From Chromatiales bacterium (lineage in GTDB: Bacteria > Pseudomonadota > Gammaproteobacteria > Chromatiales > Chromatiaceae): 18,552 nucleotides of DNA. Below are positions 1 through 8,259 of this stretch, in pieces. Where the stretch lies: contig JANTHH010000022.1 in NCBI GenBank assembly GCA_024762485.1, positions 1 to 18,552 on the forward strand, in the 5' to 3' direction. The stretch's first letter is position 1; every line of letters begins with the position of its first letter. The notes below the pieces were generated by a model, which made no database searches, was not told the origin of the DNA, and saw only the letters and a list, made by a program, of their open reading frames with translations. The position numbers were made by a program, and so were the translations under genes.

Positions 1-914
1 CCGTAGCGTCCGCCGACATGACCGAACACCAGGGCCGCCGGAAAGCCGACGAACTGGGTCAGCAGCAGCGCCGCCAGCAGGTCCGTCGCCTCCAGGCCGA
101 TGCTCAGGCCATAGTCCACCGCCATGCGCACGATGGTATCGACGCCGTCGATATACAGCCAATAGGCGATGAGGAAAATGAAGGCGCTGCGGTTGGCTCG
201 CAGGTGACGGAGGGTCTGAGCCAGCTGGCGCACGCTGTCGACCAGCAGGTGCCGACCCCGGCGGTGCGCTCCAGGCTGCGGCCGTGCCCGGACAAACAAC
301 AGCAACGGCACGCTGAACAGGCCCCACCACAACGCGACACTGAGAAACGACAGCCGTACGGCCTCGGCGGCATCGGCCAGGCCGAATACGGCCGGTTCGC
401 TGACCATCCAGACATTGCAGGCGAACAGGATCCCTCCACCGAGATAGCCGAAGGCAAAGCCCTGGGCCGAGACCCGTTCCAGCCGGTCCTCGGTGGACAC
501 ATCCATCAGCAGTGCGTCGTAGAAGATATTGCTGCCGGAGAAACCGATGATGCCCAGCAGATAGACCAGCAGCGCCAGCTCCCAGGCGCCCTGACCGATC
601 AGGTAGAGCGCTGCACTGCTGCCCACGCCGAGGCCGGCGAAGGCCAGCAGCAGGCGTTTCTTCAGCCCGCCCTGGTCTGCCAGCGCGCCGAGAAAAGGCG
701 CCAGCAGCACCACCAGCAGGCTGGCACCCCCGGTGGTATAGCCGAGCCAGCGGGTGCTCTCGGTCACGGCCAGGTCAGCCGCCCAGTAGGTCTTGTAGAA
801 CACCGGAAAAAAACCGGCCATCACCGTGGTGGCAAAGGCCGAGTTGGCCCAGTCGTAGAGGATCCAGCTCCAGGTGCTGCGCCTGTCCGGTACCGCTGGC
901 AGCGCCACCGCCAT
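1..914 (-). CDS. UMF1/Atg22-type MFS transporter (3' end outside window)
   Basis: Multi-pass inner-membrane transporter of the major facilitator superfamily, UMF1 (Atg22-like) branch. Its substrate cannot be told from sequence. About 304 codons are visible; the C-terminus runs off the window start. After a short polar N-terminus comes a WILYDWANSAFATT stretch (about residues 18-31), a hallmark of this family, then a long series of hydrophobic helices. A central segment reads FYDALLMDVSTEDRLERVSAQGFAFGYLGGG, broken here as FYDALLMD, then VSTEDRLERVSAQG, then FAFGYLGGG, and matches the conserved Atg22/UMF1 loop. The ATG shares one base with the stop codon of the upstream ABC permease (TGATG), implying translational coupling and a common mRNA with glk and the ABC exporter. 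Family assignment is from remembered motifs. An export or amino-acid efflux role would be a guess. Confidence 0.85.
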   Translation of the reverse strand, partial: MAVALPAVPDRRSTWSWILYDWANSAFATTVMAGFFPVFYKTYWAADLAVTESTRWLGYTTGGASLLVVLLAPFLGALADQGGLKKRLLLAFAGLGVGSSAALYLIGQGAWELALLVYLLGIIGFSGSNIFYDALLMDVSTEDRLERVSAQGFAFGYLGGGILFACNVWMVSEPAVFGLADAAEAVRLSFLSVALWWGLFSVPLLLFVRARPQPGAHRRGRHLLVDSVRQLAQTLRHLRANRSAFIFLIAYWLYIDGVDTIVRMAVDYGLSIGLEATDLLAALLLTQFVGFPAALVFGHVGGRY

Positions 915-1696
915 CAGCTCTTGATACCCACGCCCCGGCGCAGTAGCCACAGGCTGTAGGCCAGCAGCGCAACGATGAACAACACGATCAGTCCCAGTGC
1001 CAGGGTGAGCGGGATGTCGGAAACGCCGAGCAGGCCGTAACGGAAGGCATTGATCATGTAGAGCACCGGGTTGGCCAACGACACCTGCTGCCAGAAGTCG
1101 GGCAGCAGCTGGATCGAATAGAACACGCCGCCGAGGTAGGTCAGCGGGGTCAGCACAAAGGTCGGGATGATGGTGATGTCGTCAAAACTGTTGGCATAGA
1201 CCGCGTTGATGAAGCCGGCCGTGGCGAACAGGATGGAGGTCAGCACGAACACGGTCAGGGTGATGCCGTAGCTGTGGATGTGCAGATCGGTGAAGAACAT
1301 CGATACCGCGGTCACCACGATGCCCACCACCAGTCCGCGCGCCACACCGCCGCCGACGTAACCGGCCAGCACCACCCAGTCCGGCACCGGTGCAACGATG
1401 AGTTCCTCCACGTGGCGCTGGAACTTGCTGCTGTAGAAGCTCGACACCACATTGGCGTAGCTGTTGGAGATCACCGACATCAGGATCAGCCCGGGGACGA
1501 TGAAATCGATGTAGCGGAAGCCGTCCATCTCGCCGATCCGCTCGCCGATCAGCTTGCCGAAGATAATGAAATACAAGGCCATGGTGATCGCCGGCGGCAG
1601 GATGGTCTGCACCCAGATACGCGAGAAACGCAGCACCTCACGGAACAGAATGGTATTGAAGGCAACGCGGTAACGGCTGATCCGACTCATGGGCAC
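914..1696 (-). CDS. yadH: ABC-2 type exporter permease, YadH-like
   Basis: Membrane subunit of an ABC exporter (ABC-2 permease family), 260 aa, close to the usual ~256 aa of E. coli YadH. A cytoplasmic N-terminus with RIWVQTILPPAITMALYFI leads into the first helix. The conserved IEGL-type segment here reads VPGLILMSVISNSYANV, followed by KFQRHVEELIVAPVP. A later PTFVLTPLTYLGGVFYS motif is diagnostic of YadH relatives. Six membrane spans are expected. The gene overlaps the upstream ATPase gene by 10 bases and the downstream MFS gene by one base, so the subunits are almost certainly cotranslated. The substrate of YadGH is not established. Identity as a YadH homologue is strong; the transported molecule is unknown. 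Confidence 0.93.
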   Translation of the reverse strand: MPMSRISRYRVAFNTILFREVLRFSRIWVQTILPPAITMALYFIIFGKLIGERIGEMDGFRYIDFIVPGLILMSVISNSYANVVSSFYSSKFQRHVEELIVAPVPDWVVLAGYVGGGVARGLVVGIVVTAVSMFFTDLHIHSYGITLTVFVLTSILFATAGFINAVYANSFDDITIIPTFVLTPLTYLGGVFYSIQLLPDFWQQVSLANPVLYMINAFRYGLLGVSDIPLTLALGLIVLFIVALLAYSLWLLRRGVGIKS

Positions 1697-2634
1697 GGCT
1701 CCTGGCGACGCAGCGCATTGGCTTCACTGAGCAGGTCCATGAACAGCTGTTCGAGTCGGTTCTGCTTGTTGCGCAGGCTCTGCACCTGGATGCCGTGCTC
1801 GTCGAGGGCAGCGAACAGGCGGTTGATGCCGCGCTCCTGGGCAACGATGACCTCGAGGGTGGTCTCGTCGACCCGGGTGATGGGATACCCCTCGATCTCC
1901 GGTGCGACCAGGACGGGCTCGGCAAGGGTGAGCACGAAGGTCTCGAGGTGCAGACGGCGCAGCAGCTCGGCCATGTTGCTGTACTCGATGATCTCGCCGT
2001 GATTGATGATGCCGATGTGGCGGCACAGACTCTCGGCCTCTTCCAGGTAGTGGGTGGTGAGGATGATGGTCACCCCCTGCTGGTTGATGCCGCGCAGGAA
2101 TTCCCACATCGACCGCCGGATCTCGATGTCCACACCGGCGGTCGGCTCGTCGAGTATCAGCAGCCGCGGCTGATGCACCAGCGCACGGGCGATCATCAAC
2201 CGCCGCTTCATGCCGCCGGAAAGCTGGCGGGACTCACTGTCACGCTTGTCCCACAGGTCGAGCTGCTTGAGATAACGCTCGGCGCGCCGGCGTGCCTCCA
2301 GCCGGGGAATACCATAGAAGCCGGCCTGGTTGATCACCACCTCCAGCACCGGCTCGAACTGGTTGAAGTTGAACTCCTGCGGCACCAGTCCGATGCACGA
2401 CTGCACCGCTTCACGGTCGCTGTCCAGGTCGTGCCCGAATACCTCGACGCGGCCCGCGCTCTTGTTGACCAGCGAACTGATGATGCCGATGGCGGTGGAC
2501 TTGCCGGCACCGTTGGGACCGAGCAGGGCGAAGAAATCCTCCTCGGCCACCTCCAGATCGATACCCTTGAGTGCCTCGAAGCCGCTGCCGTACACCTTGC
2601 GCAGATCGGTAAGTTTCAGAGCTGTCATTGCCAT
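1687..2634 (-). CDS. yadG: ABC exporter ATP-binding protein, YadG-like
   Basis: Nucleotide-binding subunit that powers the adjacent YadH-like permease. All ATPase motifs are intact: Walker A GPNGAGKST (residues 39-47), Q-loop Gln at 86 in VPQEF, signature LSGGMKRR (138-145), Walker B RLLILDEP (157-164) and switch His195 in TTH. A C-terminal extension of about 90 residues after the ATPase core is typical of this DrrA/YadG-like class. Length is 315 aa against about 308 in E. coli YadG. A second ATG two codons downstream (2628) is an equally possible start. It begins 24 bases after glk ends and overlaps the permease gene by 10 bases, so it belongs to the same operon. Function as an ATPase is secure; the substrate is unknown. 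Confidence 0.94.
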   Translation of the reverse strand: MAMTALKLTDLRKVYGSGFEALKGIDLEVAEEDFFALLGPNGAGKSTAIGIISSLVNKSAGRVEVFGHDLDSDREAVQSCIGLVPQEFNFNQFEPVLEVVINQAGFYGIPRLEARRRAERYLKQLDLWDKRDSESRQLSGGMKRRLMIARALVHQPRLLILDEPTAGVDIEIRRSMWEFLRGINQQGVTIILTTHYLEEAESLCRHIGIINHGEIIEYSNMAELLRRLHLETFVLTLAEPVLVAPEIEGYPITRVDETTLEVIVAQERGINRLFAALDEHGIQVQSLRNKQNRLEQLFMDLLSEANALRRQEPCP

Positions 2635-2658
2635 GCGGCCGCTGCCGGTCCCCGCGGT

Positions 2659-3603
2659 TCAATCGAGGGACGCACTGTACATCGCAGCGCCGCGCAAGGC
2701 GAGATAGGGGTCGCTGACCAGCTGGAAGGGGATCTGTTCCAGCAGCGGGCGCATCCGCCCCTTGTCCAGATAGGCCTCGCGCAGCCCGTAGTCGAGCAGC
2801 CGGTCGCCGATATGGGGCGCGATGCCGCCCGCCAAGTAGAGTCCGCCCGTCGCCATCCACTTCAGCGCGAGATTGCCCGCCTCCCTGCCCAGCAGGGAGA
2901 CGAACAGCTGCAACGCCCGATGCGCCCGCGTTTCACCTGCCTTGTCGGCCGCATCGATCAATGCCGCATCGCGGGGTTTGGCGGCCGGGTCGTCCGCGGT
3001 GGCGAGAAACTGATCGATGGCACTGAGCCCCGGACCCGACAGCAGTCGCTCCCAGCTGACGTGGCCATGGCGGTCGGCGAGCCATTGCTGCAGCGCGAAG
3101 GTCTGCCGGTCGAAGGGCGCAAAGCTGGCATGTCCGCCCTCGGTGGCATGGGCCCGGTAGCGCCTGCCATCGAACACCCTGCCCGCCTCCCCCAAGCCGG
3201 TGCCCGGCGCGATCACCGCCTGGTTGCCACCGCTCACCGCCTCGCCCGGGCTGAGCAGTCGCAGGTGTGCGGGCGGAACGGCATCGAGCCCGGAGGCGGC
3301 CGCCTGCAGGTCGTTGATCAGCGTCACCCTGCCGAGCCCCAGTGAACGGGCGAGACGGTCACCGTCGAGCTCCCAGGGGAGGTTGGTGACCCTGCAATGA
3401 TTGTCGTGCACGGGTCCCGGCACCCCGATGCAGGCATGCTCCACGCTTCGGCCATCAACGAAGCTGCGCAGGATGTCGCCAAAATCCGTGAAGTCTGCGC
3501 TTCGGAAGATGCGGATGCCGTCGAGCTGCAGCGCACCGTCCCGCCAGGACGCCCAGGCCAGCCTGGCGTTGGTGCCGCCGATATCACCCACCATCATGTC
3601 CAT
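2659..3603 (-). CDS. glk: Glucokinase
   Basis: Cytoplasmic ATP-dependent hexokinase-family enzyme converting glucose to glucose 6-phosphate. The N-terminal phosphate-binding motif GDIGGTNARLA is at residues 6-16. The catalytic Asp lies in LINDLQA (95-101). Further conserved blocks are GTGLGEA (134-140), EGGHASFAPFD (155-165), LLSGPGLSAI and a C-terminal LAGGIAP. At 314 aa it is close to E. coli Glk (321 aa), and it belongs to the Glk family rather than the ROK kinases, since no ROK cysteine motif is visible. The chosen ATG has AGGTGA four bases upstream; ATGs at 3597 and 3594 are less likely starts. It is the first gene of a run with an ABC exporter and an MFS transporter. It is divergent from the TSUP gene, whose start lies under 40 bases away. 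Confidence 0.95.
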   Translation of the reverse strand: MDMMVGDIGGTNARLAWASWRDGALQLDGIRIFRSADFTDFGDILRSFVDGRSVEHACIGVPGPVHDNHCRVTNLPWELDGDRLARSLGLGRVTLINDLQAAASGLDAVPPAHLRLLSPGEAVSGGNQAVIAPGTGLGEAGRVFDGRRYRAHATEGGHASFAPFDRQTFALQQWLADRHGHVSWERLLSGPGLSAIDQFLATADDPAAKPRDAALIDAADKAGETRAHRALQLFVSLLGREAGNLALKWMATGGLYLAGGIAPHIGDRLLDYGLREAYLDKGRMRPLLEQIPFQLVSDPYLALRGAAMYSASLD

Positions 3604-3641
3604 CAGTTCACCTACAATTGCCTTTTCTGCACGGGATGCCC

Positions 3642-4394
3642 ATGGATATCTTCAGCCCCGAGGTGGCGCTGCTCCTGATCGCCATCGCCGGCCTCGCCGG
3701 GCTGGTGGATGCCATCGCCGGTGGCGGCGGCCTGTTGACCCTGCCCGCGCTGCTGTGGGCCGGGCTGCCGCCGGTCCAGGCGCTGGCCACCAACAAGCTG
3801 CAGGGCAGCTTCGGCACCTTCAGCGCCTCCTGGCATTTCATCCGGCGTGGCCATCTGCAGTTATCCCGCTTCTGGCCGGCCATCGCCTGGACCTTTGCCG
3901 GGTCCGCCCTGGGCAGCCTCTGTGTGCAGCAGCTCGATGCGGCCCTGCTGACCCACCTGATGCCTGTACTGTTGATTGTAATCGCCCTGTATTTCCTGTT
4001 TGCGCCGGATCTTGATCGACGCCGGGCGCGGCAGCGCATGGGATTCGGCCTGTTCGCCTTCGTCATCGGCAGCGGGGTGGGGTTCTATGACGGCTTTTTC
4101 GGGCCGGGTACCGGCACCTTCTTCGCCGCCGCCTTCGTGCTGCTGCTGGGTACCGATCTGCGTCAGGCCACCGCCGGCACCAAGCTGCTCAACCTTACCA
4201 GCAACCTGGCAGCGCTGTTGTTCTTCGCCTCTGCTGGCCACGTGCTGTGGTGGCTGGGTCTGGCGATGGGGGCCGCCCAGGCCGGCGGTGCCTGGCTGGG
4301 CGCCCACCTCGCTATCCGTCATGGCAGCCGGGTGATCCGGCCGTTGCTGGTGATGGTGAGTATCGCCATCGCGCTGCGGCTGCTGCTCGCTTGA
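3642..4394 (+). CDS. TSUP (TauE/SafE) family sulfite/organosulfur-type permease
   Basis: Integral membrane carrier of the TSUP family, 250 aa, resembling E. coli YfcA. Both halves of the duplicated fold are recognisable: AGLVDAIAGGGGLLTLPALL with ALATNKLQGSFGT near the N-terminus, and GFYDGFFGPGTGTF with TAGTKLLNLTSN in the second half. About eight helices are expected. Characterised TSUP members move sulfite, sulfoacetate or related sulfur or carboxylate anions, and a sulfur-related role would suit this genome, but the substrate here is inferred. The ATG at 3642 (MDIF) aligns best with the family and leaves GGGATG upstream as a weak ribosome site. An ATG at 3636 or a TTG at 3618 would add two or eight residues. 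It is divergent from glk. Confidence 0.88.
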   Translation: MDIFSPEVALLLIAIAGLAGLVDAIAGGGGLLTLPALLWAGLPPVQALATNKLQGSFGTFSASWHFIRRGHLQLSRFWPAIAWTFAGSALGSLCVQQLDAALLTHLMPVLLIVIALYFLFAPDLDRRRARQRMGFGLFAFVIGSGVGFYDGFFGPGTGTFFAAAFVLLLGTDLRQATAGTKLLNLTSNLAALLFFASAGHVLWWLGLAMGAAQAGGAWLGAHLAIRHGSRVIRPLLVMVSIAIALRLLLA

Positions 4395-4456
4395 GGACAG
4401 CGTGCGCCCTGCCTGCTGCCATGGCGCAGCTGAGATCACATTTCAAACATCGTATT

Positions 4457-4486
4457 TTGTGATGCAATCTACCTTTACCTTATGAT
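4457..4486 (+). promoter_or_regulatory. Putative sigma70 promoter for the HerA-like gene
   Basis: In the AT-richer gap between the TSUP and HerA genes, TTGTGA (4457-4462) and TATGAT (4481-4486) are 18 bases apart, matching the -35 and -10 consensus at 4/6 and 5/6 positions. A perfect 8-bp inverted repeat, TTGTGATG (4457-4464) and CATCACAA (4508-4515), brackets the -10 region and could be an operator. Its left arm covers the -35. Prediction by eye only. Confidence 0.4.
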
Positions 4487-4533
4487 CAGGTACCCAATCG
4501 CGGGCTTCATCACAATTAAAACGGATAAGCGAT

Positions 4534-6192
4534 ATGTCTGAAAAGGACGCCAGCCTCATCGGCCACATCACCGAAGTCACAGGAAGCCAGCTGACCGCCA
4601 CCCTGCTGGGCGATGCCGAGGGTTTCCAATCCTCGGTGCGTCTCGGCATGGAAGAGATCAGTGTCGGTCAGATCGGCTCCAACGTGGCCGTCCGCTCCAA
4701 GGGCATCCTGCTGCTGGCGCAGGTGACGCGCATGTGGTCGACCCCCAATGCTGCTGACCCGAGAATCCTCGACCGCCACATCGATCTGCTGCCGCTGGGC
4801 GAGATCGGCAAGGATGGCGGCTTCACCCGCGGGGTGGCGCGCTTCCCGGTGGTCGGTGCCGAGGTGCACCTGGTGACCGCCGGTCAGCTGGAGGCGCTGT
4901 TCGACCGCTACCGCACCAGCGGACTCGACCTGGGCCGACTGAGCAACCGGCCGGAACTGAAGGTCTATCTCGACCCGACCACGCTGTTCAACCGCCATCT
5001 TGCCATCCTCGGCCAGTCCGGCTCCGGCAAGTCCTGGACCGTGACCAGCCTGCTGCAGCGCACGGTCGCCGCCCTGCCCCATGCCCACATCATCCTGTTG
5101 GATGTGCACGGCGAATACGGCTGGCGCGACAGCGACGGCCGTCTGCACAGTGCCTTTCCAAGCGACATGGCCAAGCACCTCGATGCCTACGAACTGGAGA
5201 TTCCCTACTGGTTGCTCAGCTATGGCGAGCTGGTGGACCTTCTGATCGACCGCAAGGACCCGAATGCCTCGGTGCAGATGTCCTTCATGCGCGAGGCCCT
5301 GTTCGCACTGCGCAAGAAGGCCAATGCCGACCTCGCGCTGAGCCAGCTGTCGGTGGACTCGCCGGTGTACTTCAACATCAAGGAACTGTTCCTGCAGTTC
5401 AAGAAGGCAAACGAACAGCTGGTCGACTTCGGCAAGGAAAAGGGTCCGTTGTATGGCGCCTTCGACGAGTTTCTGGTGCGCTTTCAGGCGATGTACAACG
5501 ATGCCCGCTACGATTTTCTGTTCAAGCCGAAAAAGCGTCTATCCTCTGCCAGCCTGGTGGAACTGCTGGAGGATTTTGTCGGCCTGAGCAAGCCACAGCG
5601 GCCGATCAACATCATCGACCTCAGCGGTGTACCTGCCGACGTGCGTCCCTTGATCTCGGCGCAGATCGGCCGGCTGGCATTCGAATTCAATTACTGGAAT
5701 CCGCGCCGCCATGAATTCCCCATCGTGCTGGTGTGCGAGGAGGCTCACCAGTACATCCCCCGCGAGACCGACACCGCCCACCAGGGTACCCGCAAGGTCA
5801 TCGAACGCATCGCCAAGGAGGGCCGCAAGTATGCGATCGGTCTGTGCGTGGTGAGCCAGCGGCCCCTGGAACTGTCGGAGACGGTGCTTTCCCAGTGCGG
5901 CAACTTCATCTGTCTGCGAATCACCAACCCGGACGACCAGCGCTATATCCAACGCCTGATGCCGGAGGGCGAGAAGGGACTGGCCGACACCCTGGTGTCA
6001 CTGCGTCGCGGGGAGGCCATCGTGCTGGGTGAGGCGACGCCCCTGCCGACCCGCTTCCAGGTCTATGCGCCGGACCCGACACCGGCCAGCAACGATGCCC
6101 CGCTGGCAAAGAGCTGGCGGCGTGGCGTTCCCGATTTCGATGCCGCCTCGATCGTCGATCACTGGTGGCGACAGAAACGCAGCCATCACTGA
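4534..6192 (+). CDS. HerA-type hexameric DNA translocase/ATPase
   Basis: Cytoplasmic FtsK/HerA-superfamily ATPase, 552 aa. The N-terminal ~110 residues resemble the beta-barrel HAS domain seen at the N-terminus of HerA proteins. The motor domain has Walker A GQSGSGKS (160-167), a LLDVHGEYG motif (188-196), Walker B with adjacent acidic residues in IVLVCEEAH (397-405), an Arg-rich ERIAKEGRKYAIGL segment consistent with an arginine finger, and a sensor SQRP (441-444). Archaeal HerA works with the NurA nuclease in DNA end resection, and bacterial homologues can pair with SIR2 or DUF4297 effectors in phage defence. None of these partners is encoded in this window, so its role is open. The start has GGATAAG upstream. 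Its last seven bases overlap the convergent WecA-like gene. Family call is strong; biological role unknown. Confidence 0.88.
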   Translation: MSEKDASLIGHITEVTGSQLTATLLGDAEGFQSSVRLGMEEISVGQIGSNVAVRSKGILLLAQVTRMWSTPNAADPRILDRHIDLLPLGEIGKDGGFTRGVARFPVVGAEVHLVTAGQLEALFDRYRTSGLDLGRLSNRPELKVYLDPTTLFNRHLAILGQSGSGKSWTVTSLLQRTVAALPHAHIILLDVHGEYGWRDSDGRLHSAFPSDMAKHLDAYELEIPYWLLSYGELVDLLIDRKDPNASVQMSFMREALFALRKKANADLALSQLSVDSPVYFNIKELFLQFKKANEQLVDFGKEKGPLYGAFDEFLVRFQAMYNDARYDFLFKPKKRLSSASLVELLEDFVGLSKPQRPINIIDLSGVPADVRPLISAQIGRLAFEFNYWNPRRHEFPIVLVCEEAHQYIPRETDTAHQGTRKVIERIAKEGRKYAIGLCVVSQRPLELSETVLSQCGNFICLRITNPDDQRYIQRLMPEGEKGLADTLVSLRRGEAIVLGEATPLPTRFQVYAPDPTPASNDAPLAKSWRRGVPDFDAASIVDHWWRQKRSHH

Positions 6193-7337
6193 GACGGCCC
6201 CTGCTCGCCGGCACGGCGCGGACCGATGCGCCGTTCCGGCCCCTGATATGCCGGGTCGGTTCCCTGGCGCCGCTCGCGCAGGGAGCGGCGCTCCAGCGGC
6301 CTGCCAAGGAGGCGGCCACGCCGCCACGCCCGCCACGTGACGAGAAAATAGACCGCGAACAACCCCAGGAAGGCACTGAACATGAGCGGCCCGGGGACAC
6401 CGGCCCGCTGGCCTGCGATACCCAGCGCAGCCAGCAGCAGACTGATCGTCAGCAGGACCAGCAATGCCGTCTGCGGCCGCATGCCCAGTGCCAGCAGCAG
6501 GTGATGCAAGTGTTCACGGTCTGCCGCAAAGGGCGAGCGCCCACGCAACATACGACGCAGCATGATGCCCACCGTATCGAGCAGCGGCAGGCCGAGTAAC
6601 CACAGTGCCGTCACCGGCTGCAGCGGGGCTGCGTCACCTTGGGTGAGGACCACCAGAAACCAGGCAATGGTGAAACCGATGAACATGCTACCGGCATCGC
6701 CGAGAAAGACCCTGGCCCGGCCCGTCTCGCCACGCGGCAGGTTGTAATAGAGGAATACGCCGAGCACCAGTACCAGGAGCAGCAGAATCTGGAATACCAT
6801 CCCGGCGCCGGGTCCGACGAGATAGAGCAGCGCCAGCAGCACCGTCAGGCTGACACCACCGGCCAGACCGTCCATGCCGTCGATCATGTTCACCGCATTG
6901 ATCACGCCGACCACGGCAAACACCGTCAGGGGGGCTGACCAGAACCCAAGCCTCACCGTGGCCGTGGTGGATACCAGATGACCGAGATCCTCAAGCCGCA
7001 GACCACCCCAGTACACCATCAGCAGGGCAGCCGCGATCTGCACCGCAAAACGTGAACTGGACGGTAACTCCTGCATGTCGTCGAGAAAGCCCACCACCAC
7101 GATCAGTCCGGCAGCGGTGGCATAGGCCCGCAGGCTGCCCAGGGGCACCTCGCTGATCAGCAGGCCGAAGACGAAAGCGAGGAAGATCGCCACTCCACCC
7201 ACCGCAGGGATCGCCGCCGCATGTCCCTTGCGCCAGCCGGGCTGGTCGAGGAGTCCCAGGTGCCCGGCCATCCGCATCAGTACCCGCAGCAGCAAGGCGG
7301 CAGCGACCATCGCCAGAGGGAAACTCAGCGGGTTCAT
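6186..7337 (-). CDS. WecA/MraY-family undecaprenyl-phosphate glycosyl-1-phosphate transferase
   Basis: Polytopic inner-membrane enzyme, 383 aa, of glycosyltransferase family 4 (PNPT superfamily). It transfers a sugar-1-phosphate, probably N-acetylglucosamine-1-phosphate, from a UDP-sugar to undecaprenyl phosphate, the first step of O-antigen or other surface polysaccharide assembly. Conserved residues visible are the DD pair in GFLDDMQ (86-87), NAVNMIDGMDGLAGG (147-161), FLGDAGSMF (211-219) and the HLHH motif in DREHLHHLL (276-279), which separates WecA/TagO types from MraY. About 10-11 helices are expected. After the last helix (about residue 345) is a cytoplasmic Arg-rich tail containing LERRSLRERR and GPERRIGPRR. 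No polysaccharide cluster adjoins it, so it stands apart from its likely pathway. Convergent with the HerA gene, overlapping by 7 bases. Confidence 0.88.
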   Translation of the reverse strand: MNPLSFPLAMVAAALLLRVLMRMAGHLGLLDQPGWRKGHAAAIPAVGGVAIFLAFVFGLLISEVPLGSLRAYATAAGLIVVVGFLDDMQELPSSSRFAVQIAAALLMVYWGGLRLEDLGHLVSTTATVRLGFWSAPLTVFAVVGVINAVNMIDGMDGLAGGVSLTVLLALLYLVGPGAGMVFQILLLLVLVLGVFLYYNLPRGETGRARVFLGDAGSMFIGFTIAWFLVVLTQGDAAPLQPVTALWLLGLPLLDTVGIMLRRMLRGRSPFAADREHLHHLLLALGMRPQTALLVLLTISLLLAALGIAGQRAGVPGPLMFSAFLGLFAVYFLVTWRAWRRGRLLGRPLERRSLRERRQGTDPAYQGPERRIGPRRAGEQGPSQ

Positions 7338-7498
7338 CGCCGACCTGCCGGGCCGGTGGGTGATCCGCGGTGCTTGGTCATGAATATATCGTTGCCCATG
7401 GTCTAGAATATGATCCGGGGTGTGAGGATAACCGCCCCGCCCGATGCCAGGCTTAGCGGCAATAACAAGAAAAAGTGTATTCAGGCACGGAGCGTCTG

Positions 7499-8239
7499 AT
7501 GGCTGGGAGTCTCACCGCACTGGCGGTCATCCTGCTCGGTGCAGGATGCATCACCACCGGCGTGCTGCTCTACATGAGCAGTCGGGGTTTCGGTCATCTC
7601 AAGAAAAGACCCAGCAAACTGGAAAACCGTCTGCTGGCCGTCACCATGGTGCTGCTCGGCAGTGGCCTGGCCCTGACCGGCTGGCTCATTTCCCCGCGCA
7701 CTGAGGAAGGGCCCGCAGACATCAACACCCTGCTGGAACAGCACCCCACGGCCGCCGGCCCCGCCCGGAATACAGCTCCACGGCTCGGATACGGCTCGAT
7801 GCTGCTGCTGATCTGGGGCACGCCGAGTGACGAGGGCACTGCCACCGAGCAACAGCAGATGGCCTATGCCTATGCCATCGGCCGCGACCTGACCCACCGG
7901 CTTCACTCGGCAAACCCGGACCTGGCCATCGAGACCATACTCATCAGCAAAAGCGAACAGGCCCAGACAGCACTGTCACCGCGGGTGACACTGGAATGGT
8001 GCAAGCAGGGCAAGTGGGATCTGGTGGCGGTGATCGGGTTGGGGTCGAGCAACAGGAACACCTCCGGCTACCTGCCCTGGCGCGAACCCCGCTATGTGTT
8101 CCGCGACTGCAGCACCGCCGACCTCATCCAGCTGCGCGGACGGGTGTCGGAGCGTCCCGGCGACGAATTCCCCTACCAGCAGGAACTCGAGAAGGACTTT
8201 CTCCAGGCCCTCGGACGCTTCAGCCGGAACGTCGGCTGA
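7499..8239 (+). CDS. Unrecognised membrane protein with two N-terminal helices
   Basis: I do not recognise this 246-aa protein. Two hydrophobic helices lie at about residues 4-26 and 44-64, joined by a short basic loop (GHLKKRPSK) that by the positive-inside rule should be cytoplasmic. That places the roughly 180-residue soluble domain on the periplasmic side. This domain begins with a Pro/Ala-rich linker and ends in a segment rich in acidic residues and Arg. It has no catalytic motif I can name, and only two Cys. The ATG at 7499 is preferred because GGAG precedes it by six bases; a GTG at 7475 would add eight residues. It lies between the divergent WecA-like gene and the convergent secF, with a 20-base gap to secF, and appears monocistronic. 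Codon use and GC content resemble its neighbours. Confidence 0.75.
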   Translation: MAGSLTALAVILLGAGCITTGVLLYMSSRGFGHLKKRPSKLENRLLAVTMVLLGSGLALTGWLISPRTEEGPADINTLLEQHPTAAGPARNTAPRLGYGSMLLLIWGTPSDEGTATEQQQMAYAYAIGRDLTHRLHSANPDLAIETILISKSEQAQTALSPRVTLEWCKQGKWDLVAVIGLGSSNRNTSGYLPWREPRYVFRDCSTADLIQLRGRVSERPGDEFPYQQELEKDFLQALGRFSRNVG

Positions 8240-8259
8240 TCTTTATCCGGGTTGCGGCC

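Noticed and set aside
18..959. Long plus-strand reading frame rich in Gln, His and Arg.
   Set aside because: It is the antisense shadow of the MFS transporter and shows the Gln/His/Arg-rich composition expected of such a frame in GC-rich DNA. The same holds for similar frames opposite yadG, glk, secD, tgt, queA and the aminotransferase.
4534..7337. HerA with its neighbours as a two-gene phage defence system.
   Set aside because: The adjacent genes are a TSUP permease and a convergent glycosyl-1-phosphate transferase. Neither is a nuclease, SIR2 or other effector, and the latter is on the opposite strand.
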